Below are positions 56,381 through 64,000 of a stretch of DNA of 64,000 nt, in pieces. The position numbers and the translations under genes are program-made. Each line of letters opens with the position of its first letter. The first letter of the stretch is position 1. A model generated the notes under the pieces. The model did no database searches. It had not been told where the DNA came from and saw only the letters and a list, made by a program, of their open reading frames with translations. Source of the DNA: Pseudeuparius sepicola (taxonomy: Eukaryota; Arthropoda; Insecta; Coleoptera; Anthribidae); the NCBI GenBank assembly GCA_963920635.1, contig OY987299.1, positions 20,042,901 through 20,106,900 on the forward strand, written 5' to 3'.

Positions 56381-57440
56381 TACGACGTGCGGAACTTCCA
56401 TACTTTCAAGTTTCAAAGAGACAACCTCTCCGCTTAAATCTTTCCAGTTCAAAGTATTCTAAAACTTGGGGATCTTCGGTTTGAGGTTTGTAATATTATT
56501 GTTGCAAATTCTTCCGAGTTTTTCACACGACGTACAGGGTGTCCCGGAAAGTAAGGCCGAGGTATTAGATAGATTCTTGATGTCAATATATGGCCATTTA
56601 CCGTTGAATATCCAAAATCGGTTTTTGGTATATTTTTGTCAATTTTAGAGACATGATCTTTTATCCCCCAAAATTTTTCTGGGGTATGTTCATAGACTCT
56701 TCTAAATATTTTTGTGGTGGAGAATTTAACTTGTCTTAAACATCGTCGTTTTCGAATAAGCAAAAATAAGAAATACGATTATATGGAAGGTAATAACAAA
56801 TCCAAGACTAGGAAAAATTTGTTTCAAACATCGGTTCCAAAATCTTCCTTAAGAAATATACAGAGACGTTTATTTTGTCTTGCGGGTTGTGCTATTGTTA
56901 TTACCTTCCACTTTTCATTTTTTTCTTTTCGAATTACCCCAATGGCATCAGGCATCTGGAAATCAGGTATCTCATTCCAAACTTGTTAGGGAAGTTAAAT
57001 TCTACCTCATAAGACATAGCAGACACCATAAACGTACCTTGGAAAAAATTGGGGGATAAAAGTTCCTGTCTCTCCACGATTTCAATTTGTTTTTGAGGAT
57101 GAGGATTAAGTAGTTAAATTGGACATAAATAATTTGATTTTTGAGATTTAACATTAACCTTGTGTATATTCGAAGGGAAGCATTTTTAGATAATATATAT
57201 ATAGAAGTGCAGTTAAATCGCCATATTTTGACATCAAGAATCCAGGATCAATGGGTTGGCTTCTTTTCTGAACCACCCGGTAGATAGGTCTTCAACAAGA
57301 CAATTTAATTTCGACAACCAGATGGGACGCGCGACGTTTTTGTAACCGATTGCTGCCTTCATAGCTGAAAACGTTTTGCAGGAGCGTTTTCCCGGTGATC
57401 ATTTATCAAGATGGTAATATTTTTTGTATATTTGACAGGG
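56381..57440 (+). repeat. Low-copy module, copy A, split by a palindromic insertion
   Basis: Flanks of the insertion at 56535-57280 match 60581-60988: CGTGCGGAACTTC, CCGCTTAAATCTTTC, TTCAAAGTATTC, then beyond the insertion CAGATGG, TTTTTGTAACCGATTGC, GAAAACGTTTTGCAGGA, CGTTTTCC and CATTTATCAAG. No coding sequence. Confidence 0.8.
56535..57280. mobile_element. 746-bp palindromic element with an intact paralogous empty site
   Basis: CAGGGTGTCCCGGAAAGTAAG (after TA 56533-56534) is loosely mirrored by TTTTCTGAACCACCCGG (before TA 57281-57282). Arms also share GATTCTTGATGTCAATATATGGCC and its complement near 57215, ATCTTTTATCCCCCAA with TTGGGGGATAAAAG, and GGAAGGTAATAACAA with TTGTTATTACCTTCC. 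The matching place in the paralogous module at 60.83 kb reads ACGAAATAGATC with a single TA, which is the expected uninterrupted site. No coding sequence. Confidence 0.85.
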
Positions 57441-57909
57441 GAACTGGGGATTTTTAACGCGAAAAACATTAAGATAGAGGGCTTCGTTGATATGAGTCTG
57501 ACGGCATATACCCAAGCCATTTTCTGCTTTTGGAATATACACCCATCAAAAGAATCTAAGGAACAAGGATAAAAATTATGCAGGGTGAGTTTTTTTCAAT
57601 TCCCACTATGGGGATCTCGGAAACAAACAGAACTAGAACAAAGGTTAAATGGGGAAAGAATTGCAGTTTTGAATGCTCAATCTAATGCCCCTTTTGGATT
57701 TTTAAAAAAGTTCATGGCTCACTAGATATTTTGAAAAGAGTGATTTTTTGCTATTTCATCAGATCTCTGTAGCTCCGTTATTTCTGATTATACAGAAAAA
57801 CAGACAAAAATTGTAGATAATTTTGGGCTTAATAAGATAATCTCATCCAATTTTTTATGTTGTTTGTGATTTTTGAGATATGACATAAACTTTTGTTTTT
57901 TTTATGTAA

Positions 57910-58706
57910 ATCATAGTTGGCTTATCAAATCGGCCATTTTTTGAGCATTCCAAAAATATAATACTCGGCATAGTTATTATAAAAAATAAAATAGTTATGG
58001 CTAATTTTCTGATTTTTTTTTAATTTTCACATAGTCAGCCAATATTTTTATAATTACATTTTATTTTATAATAAGACATACTTCAAACTTTCAAATATTT
58101 TATTTCAGCTGGTAACCAAATGTAACAAAATAAAACAAAAATTATCATGATGGAGCTCCACCACATAATTATGTGCCCGTAAGAAATTACCTAGATCAGC
58201 TCTATCCAAATAGTTGGATAGGGAGAAATAGACCTATTTCCTGGCAGTCCCGATCCCCCGATTTGTCTGTTTTGGATTTCTTTTTGTGGGGAACAGTACA
58301 AATTAAAGTATGAGACAATTATTGTTGAATTAAGAGCAGCTGTTTTAGAAGCAATTGCCAGTATTGACAGGCACTCTCTAAGAAAGGCGACAAATTCAGT
58401 TTTGAATAGATGCAATATTTACATAAATAATAATGGTGGATTGTTTGAACACCTTTTTTATTTTAAAAGGTGACCTTTTAAAATAATAATAACTTGAATT
58501 TGATTTTTTTAATTTTTGTTTTATTTTGTTACATGTTGTTAGCATCTAAAAACAAAATATTAGAAAGTTTGAAGTATGTCCAATTATAAAATAGAACGTA
58601 ATTATGAAAATATTCCATTTTATTTTTTATAATAACTATGCCGAGTATTATATCTTTGGAAAGCACAAAAAATGGCCGATTTGATAAGGCCACAGCCAAC
58701 TATGAT
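57910..58706. mobile_element. Mariner-like (DD41D) element remnant with ~170-bp inverted arms
   Basis: ATCATAGTTGGCTTATCAAATCGGCC at left is mirrored by GGCCGATTTGATAAGGCCAC and CCAACTATGAT at right. AATACTCGGCATAGTTATTA is mirrored by TAATAACTATGCCGAGTATT, and AAGACATACTTCAAACTTTC by its complement near 58565-58585. Between the arms lies the C-terminal half of a transposase. A CAGGGTGAG motif at 57581 may mark an older left end. Confidence 0.8.
58146..58473 (+). pseudogene. C-terminal half of a DD41D mariner-type transposase
   Basis: The frame starts at HDGAPPHNYVPVRNYLDQLY, with the second catalytic aspartate in HDG, and runs through NSWIGRNRPISWQSRSPDL and SVLDFFLWG, where the third aspartate (in VLD) is 41 residues after the second. 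A stop follows TVQIKV; after a shift the frame continues TIIVELRAAVLEAIASIDRH and ends NNGGLFEHLFYFKR at 58473. The N-terminal half and first aspartate are gone. Compared with 612-1671 it is a different, older lineage of the same group. Confidence 0.88.
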
Positions 58707-58791
58707 AATGCTGGAACTCTTACAGGCCGGCGGGCATTAATGTGACAGTTTGGTCACTAACCCGTGTATTGTAAGTATTGTGCAGATGCAG

Positions 58792-59620
58792 TGGCGCACC
58801 CAGAACTTATTTATGGGAGGGCAGGGGCGTAACTACCGCTGTATCAGCTGTGTCAATGATACAGGGCCCACTGGCCTAAGGGGCCACCGACCATTCCAGT
58901 CACTGTAGTATTAGCCATTAAAATATTGTAAAATATTTGTTAGACGTTTTTCTGTACAAATTTTTATATTATTACATGCACACAACTAAGAATCACTTCT
59001 CGATACATTAGGTATTATTTATAAATTACAGTGAAATGTGTAATGTTATTAATAAAGATATATATTTAGTTCTGATGATGGCATTATGCCGAAACGCGTG
59101 AACTATCATACAGTGTGTCCCAGGATAAGTGAAACGAGAGGTGTAAAAGACCAAAAATTTTCGAGTTCGAATTTGGCCATTTGGGGTCCAGGCCAGCTTG
59201 CCTAGAAAATAATTTTCACCATATTTTTAATTTTGAAAAAGAAAGTAGGCCCTGACAGGAACGATTTATTTATTTTCTGTGTAGGTTAAGTGCCCTTTAT
59301 CGACGAGATATCGAAAAATTTCATTATAAAAAGTTGCTTAGAATTGAAAATTTTTCGATATTTTAAACGACAAGGATAGTTCACTTACCTATAGGAAATA
59401 AAATGGCCTACTATGATTTGTTAGAAATAAATAAAATAATAATAAATGAAAGTAGGCCAATTATTTTGAAAATTGGCACAGAGACATAATTTAATTTAAT
59501 CACTGTGGGAGGGGCACTGTTATGTTTTATCGTGTCGGGTACAAAGAAAAAAATACATTTTTATTTAGCCATACCAAAAAAAATCCACAAGGTAGTTTAA
59601 TGTTAAATACGCCATTGCTG
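58792..59620 (+). mobile_element. Insertion flanked by an exact 18-bp direct repeat
   Basis: AGTATTGTGCAGATGCAG occurs at 58774-58791 and again at 59621-59638, bounding 829 bp. Such long target duplications are typical of target-primed retroelements (LINE, SINE or Penelope-like). The insert begins TGGCGCACCCAGAACTTATT, includes GGGGCGTAACTACCGC and ATACAGGGCCCA, and has a hammerhead-like motif near its middle. The part from 59105 (CAGTGTGTCCCAGG) to about 59480 looks like a later mariner-type miniature insertion. No reverse transcriptase is present, and the family was not recognised. Confidence 0.7.
59072..59100 (+). ncRNA. Hammerhead-core-like motif
   Basis: CTGATGA, one T, GGCAT, T, ATGCC, GAAACGCGTG gives the two conserved hammerhead core strands with a five-pair stem II. 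One extra T lies before the stem, and I could not place stem I, stem III and the cleavage-site UH convincingly. Hammerheads are described in Penelope-like elements and related retroelements; the surrounding 18-bp target duplication is consistent with a retroelement. Catalysis is unproven. Confidence 0.35.
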
Positions 59621-59638
59621 AGTATTGTGCAGATGCAG

Positions 59639-60580
59639 ATGAATAACCAATTGCGACGCAGTGATACTGCGCTCTCGCAAGGCTAGCACCGTTGACTGAC
59701 GTATTAATAAAGACTGCTCACGGCTCTCATGTTTGACAGTTTTCTGGCTCACCGTGCCCTTCCCGGAGACAAAATACAATGCAAAATACATTGTTGACCA
59801 TAGGCGCCATCTTCTTTCCAGAATATGAAGCTATAGCCGTGGGAAGTCTTATTAGTATGTCAGTCAATGCTAGCCTCGACGCTAGCACTCTTAGAAATCT
59901 ATTCTGAATTGACGCAGTTAACTTGTAATGCCTGCATGCCGTTCCCTGACGTCTCCTGTTTCTCGGTATCTTATCCACAGGTAAGTGATTTAATAACACT
60001 CTTGAATGTGTTAAGAGTTTCTGCGACATCCCTTTGTGAAATTCCAGCCACTAACATGCCAATAGTACGTAACATCGTTTCACGTTCCTGCATTATATAA
60101 AATGTTTAAAATCAAACCAAACTTGCCCAGCCCTAAATGACAAATAGCTATTAATTTAAAAAGGTTTTTTGTTTCAAACATATTATTATGAGAACAGTAA
60201 TAATGCTAAAATAATTAGTTAATAAAATAATTAGCCCTATTTTTGCCTGTACCCTTGGAGCGAAATTGAATAAAAATATGAAAGATCAAGCAAAAAATGT
60301 ATTGTTATATTTAATTTTGATGTCATCAACCGCTTCCGAGATTTCTTCATTTCGGGTTGCGGGATTTCCTATTTCTATTCCCAATTAATAACCCTGATTT
60401 TGGAACTAATTTACTACCTTCATTTTTCTGTAGGTAAATGTTTTTCTTGCATAAGAAAATTACGACAAAGCCTATTACATCAACAAGAATTGCTTAAATT
60501 GCATATATCATGCTCTCTTCTGTGAAATCAACACTATAAATATAACTTCATACGGCCACAGACCTATATAGCTTCGCTAA
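59639..60580. other. Unique-looking DNA, overlapping short frames only
   Basis: Frames of 100 codons (59727-60029, minus) and 77 codons (59867-60100, plus) overlap. CGACGCTAGCACTC and its surroundings are of balanced composition, and CCACAG then GTAAGTGATT at 59980 is donor-like. No domain is recognised, so no gene is called. Confidence 0.35.
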
Positions 60581-60988
60581 TACGGCGTGCGGAACTTCTG
60601 AAGTTTTCAAGTATAGTAGAGACAAACTTTCCGCTTAAATCTTTCAGTGGTGCTCCTATTCAAAGTATTCCGAAGTTTGGGGCCTTTGATCTTAAAATAT
60701 TAATCGTGCCCTTTAAGATTATATGCTATCAACGTAAATTCCGTCTTTCAAGACTCCTTATAACAGTTCGGCCTTTGTTTATAATTTCATTGTTACAAAT
60801 TTTATACTCTCCGGAAGTATTCCTCACGAAATAGATCGTTCGAAAAAGGAAATTTCATTCTGACTCCGCCAGATGGTACTGACTTTCTGTAACCGATTGC
60901 CAGCCGTCGTAGTAGACGAAACCTTTTACAGGATCGTTTCCACATTTGCTCATTAATCAAGGCTGATTTTCTGTATATTGGACAGCTA
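60581..60988 (+). repeat. Low-copy module, copy B (no insertion)
   Basis: Direct-orientation paralogue of the module at 56381-57440, 4.2 kb away. It is uninterrupted: TTCCTCACGAAATAGATCG stands where copy A has the 746-bp palindromic element. It contains its own extra ~90 bp (60690-60780) not seen in copy A. Confidence 0.8.
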
Positions 60989-62213
60989 AACTAAACTTTT
61001 TTAACATGAAATAAATTATTATAGTAGGATACAGGTAACATAGAATAAAAAACAGTGAATAAAAAGAGAGATATTTTGTCTAAGAAAACAGGTTGTCCTA
61101 AACGACAAAAGGTATCAATCTGCAATTTGGTACGGATTATAAGAACGTGTAAGGCAATAGAAAGGACAATAGGGTTTGCTCAATTGCACCAGTAGCGTGC
61201 TGGTGGGTAAGTTGTAATATTTATTTATATATTTATAATCCCCATAAATATTTACATGAAAAATACTTCTTTGAAAATCTGTCCTATAATGCTTAAATTT
61301 AGTGCAAAAGAGGAAAACTGATAGCTTGCACCAGAAAACTGAGTTCCTTCAACGTTAGTTTTACTTGACATTTTTTTTTTATGTGTACTTAGCCTGTCAT
61401 TTGTAAAGCCCTGTATCTTTCTTATTAAGCATTTTGAAACTATATATGTTTATATGAACCATTTTTCCTGTCTAACATCAATTTTATTTATGACATTTAG
61501 AAACTCTATATAAATTTTCTATTGTAGAGTAGTTTAATAAGTGCGAAAAAAATTGGTAATTGCTTTTTTAAAAATAAGGGGGGGCATTCATACAAAATTT
61601 TTCGATTTGGCGTTTCCCTGCAAAGTTATTTGCTTATGTAGGGTGAAGCAAAATCACAATATTAACGACTTTTTGCAAAAACTAACAACAACAAAACAAA
61701 AAATAACTAAATAAATCGGTAAAATGGTGCTCAAACAGCAACACAAATTTCTTTTTGGCGCAGATTCATTTAAATTTTTAATTCGGGTTTTCGCCACTAA
61801 ACTGATTAAAAGACAACATTTTTAAGTTACCGGGAAAATTCATAAATTCTTAACAGTAAATAAACGAAACTTTGAACGTTTAAATAAAAAAATAACATCA
61901 ACAAATTTGTTTCCTGAGCTTTCGGTGAATAAATCTCATGTCAAAGTAAAATGACTTAAATGTGTCATTTCACTTTCACGTGACATGATCTTTGAGAAAG
62001 GAGGAAGATTTATTCTCCGAAAGCTCAGAAAACAAATTAGTTAAAAGTTATTTTTTGACTAAAAGTTAGATGACTGAAATATTATATAGAGCATAATACC
62101 AGTCAATTTAGAAACTTTTTTGTCTCGACACATTTTTTTCTACAGCAGTAGGTAACAAAAGTAAAATTCAGTATCAGTCACCTTTTTAGCTACAATTTAT
62201 CTACCTATCTACC
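60989..62213. other. AT-rich DNA with two small repeats
   Basis: 61392-61512 is a second copy of the short dispersed repeat found at 23287-23549. 61902-62038 is a small palindrome. Otherwise nothing is recognised. Confidence 0.5.
61902..62038. repeat. Palindrome with CCGAAAGCTCAG stem
   Basis: AAATTTGTTTCCTGAGCTTTCGG at left pairs with CCGAAAGCTCAGAAAACAAATT at right; GAATAAAT and ATTTATTC, and CATGTC-AAAGT-AAATGAC and GTCATTT-ACTTT-GACATG, complete the stem. The right side (GAGGAAGATTTATTCTCCGAAAGCT) recalls the hammerhead-like motif of the 19.5-20.6 kb palindrome, without the CTGANGA strand. Confidence 0.75.
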
Positions 62214-62217
62214 TATA

Positions 62218-62583
62218 CTAAAATCGAGCAACCCTTACGCCTGGCGTAAACAAAAGCACCTCCGTTGAGATGTTCGCCAGAGCCGCACTCAGGCACAACG
62301 TTATTTAATTTTAGTTTTACAATTGTTTACATCAAAATATTTCGAAAAAAAAACATTGGCTTAATTAAAATGGTTCAAACCATCGACAAAATTGTTTATG
62401 GCAGTGTCTAAATAGCTGAAAACAACAAGATAAAACCGCGTAAATACACTTTTGTGATCGAGTACGTACCTGTTGCCAGGCGCGCTGATATATTATGGCC
62501 TTTTGACCAATCGCCTTATTTCGCAGAACGTCATCGAACACGTGCCTTTATTTACGCCAGGAGTAAGAATTGCTCGATTTTAG
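62218..62583. mobile_element. 366-bp miniature element with ~40-bp inverted termini
   Basis: CTAAAATCGAGCAACCCTTACGCC and TGGCGTAAACAAAAGCAC at left are mirrored by GTGCCTTTATTTACGCCA and GGAGTAAGAATTGCTCGATTTTAG at right. TATA or TA flanks both sides. The inside has CGCGCTGATATATTATGG and no open frame. It differs from the CAGGGTG-type elements in its termini. Confidence 0.85.
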
Positions 62584-64000
62584 TATAGTATGTGTTTATT
62601 TTTGTTTTATGTTTGTTAGATCGTGAACGTGTTTTTGTGCAAATTGAGTTGGTTCTGAGATCCATTTCATCAAGATGGAGAGGTACTCTAACGAAGAAAT
62701 GACTGATATGGATATTCATTAGGAGCATCCAGAGGTATGCAGACATGTAACCTCTAGGTGCGGCATTTACACCCTGTATTTATTTCATCAACTTGAACTT
62801 TACAGGTACATTGTACAGTCATAAAGCTTTAACCTCAAATGTACACCGACAGTCACGGAGATTGTCATTGTATTTTGGGACTAAACGCATTAACTGCTGT
62901 GTTCAGGTCCCCCACTCAAAGCCGTAGTTATATTGTGTTTGATTCGAGAAATAGATACAAATCAGCAAGTTAAGTAACGCGGCTTATTTTGTGCTGTTTA
63001 ATAAATTTCTCCTACTAGGACCATTTTGCGTGTGTAAATATTGTTATGTTGCGAGAAATTTATGCAATTTAGTCGAATATCTAGAGTTTCCGTATTTGGC
63101 TAATAGTTGCTGCAATCAATGTAGCAAAGTGTGCAAATTTTGTCTGGAGGAAAAATATTACCTAAATCTGTTTTTCTTCTGCCCAGAGCTGAACTTTCGC
63201 TTGAGCGAAAAAGTAAGACCCAAGACGCAGATGTAGGTACTCTGTATATTTATCACTATTGCTTGATCGACTGTAATTTAAAGCCAACTTGCAATCAAGA
63301 ACAAACTGCTATCTACCCATAAAAACTTCACACTAAACTTCGCCTATACAAGCTTACCAAGCGTTTCCCATTAAATAAAGCTAGCAGTAATTTCCGCAGA
63401 CCTCTGATCAGAGTTTCCCGACAATTGTTTATTTTATAGACGTGGCTGTAAATGGATACAGTCGAATTGTGTTCAGTTGTTGCAAATTTACGCCTACTCG
63501 ATCAAAGACGATAGTTGTTATTGAATGCTGGAACTAAATGGATTTGGCATTGAGCAGCGTTGGGTATTGTGGCTATATACATATTATAGCACACTGATCA
63601 ATGGGGAAGTTAGATCATGGTTTCCTTTGTGTCATCCTTCTGGAAACAGAAAAATGGACCCTATCTTTATTTGAGATACATTGTATGCAATTTATTTTTG
63701 CTAACATTTTAAAGCTGTTACGTATAGGGCTTCCAGAGTTAACAGAAAATATCTAAGGATAACTTGTGAATACAGCCATAAAATTATATTCATATATTCT
63801 GGAAAAGCTTATAATAATATGCTAGTATGGTTAGACACTTAACGTTACATAAACCTACTTCACAGGGTTTAAATATGCGGAATGTACAAATTGTATGCAC
63901 CATTCCACAATAACTACTGTTGAGCTGCCAAGTGTATCCTAATCCGCTTTCTGGATAATAAATTATAATCTGGAGAACCGGAGTTTAAAAAGTACTTAAA
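62584..64000. other. AT-rich DNA, no gene recognised
   Basis: The longest frame (62991-63236, 81 codons) has several cysteines (CVCKYCY, NSCCNQCSKVCKFC) but no recognised spacing of a zinc-finger family, and the frame starts amid AT-rich sequence. It overlaps another frame at 63131. I do not call it a gene. Confidence 0.4.

Noticed and set aside
59970..59985. Donor-like CACAG/GTAAGT as evidence for a gene at 59.7-60.1 kb
   Set aside because: Several donor-like strings are expected by chance in 64 kb on two strands; no open exon or acceptor supports it.
62991..63236. Cysteine-rich 81-codon frame as a zinc-finger protein
   Set aside because: Cysteine spacing fits no zinc-finger family I know, the frame overlaps another open frame, and there is no splice or start context.

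Overview
The window reads as AT-rich nuclear DNA of an animal, most likely an insect. Support for this comes from dense TA-flanked Tc1/mariner-type elements and palindromic miniature elements (ends of the type CAGGGTG), a P-element-like transposon carrying a THAP finger split by an intron, a 329-bp satellite, and frequent TAGGTACCTAC-type strings. I see no bacterial gene organisation, CRISPR array, rRNA or convincing tRNA. No host protein gene can be supported; the region looks like a gene desert or a very large intron. Assignment to a particular insect order is not possible from the sequence alone.

Layout. 1-1.9 kb is a complete but broken mariner-like element. 2.1-2.8 and 5.75-6.74 kb are palindromic elements in otherwise unremarkable DNA. 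9.0-17.5 kb is an 8.6-kb inverted-repeat structure with a second inverted-repeat element nested in it (9.8-16.7 kb), which holds further small palindromes. 19.5-20.6 and 21.8-23.3 kb are large fold-backs. 24.66-29.71 kb is the most striking block: an element whose terminal arms flank a 329-bp satellite in six head-to-tail copies followed by nearly six copies in the opposite orientation, ending in TA microsatellites. Directly next to it (29.73-32.14 kb) is a P-superfamily-like element with an exact 8-bp target duplication and 59-bp inverted termini; the only recognisable protein in it is an 87-residue, two-exon THAP finger. 36.9-40.3 kb is a dead Tc1-like element with a mariner-derived fold-back inside it. 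41-50 kb alternates fold-backs with low-copy modules. 50-64 kb holds two more mariner remnants, an insertion bounded by an exact 18-bp direct repeat, and a 366-bp miniature element.

Between the transposons lie GC-richer islands (about 4.6, 7.9, 18.6, 21.3, 32.4, 36.3, 40.7, 49.2, 54.1 and 56.1 kb) without convincing reading frames. Several are duplicated locally: a ~280-bp module at 40.6, 42.8 and 48.75 kb, a ~520-bp module inverted between 44.5 and 51.8 kb, and a ~400-bp module at 56.4 and 60.6 kb. They are candidates for conserved regulatory sequence, but only comparative data could show that.

The elements relate to one another through Tc1/mariner biology. One group of transposase remnants has a 41-residue spacing between the second and third catalytic aspartates. 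Several palindromic elements carry pieces of transposases of this type inside or within their arms, so the window records fold-back formation from mariner ends. Element ends were placed by eye from inverted repeats and TA dinucleotides; those marked with lower confidence could be off by tens of bases.
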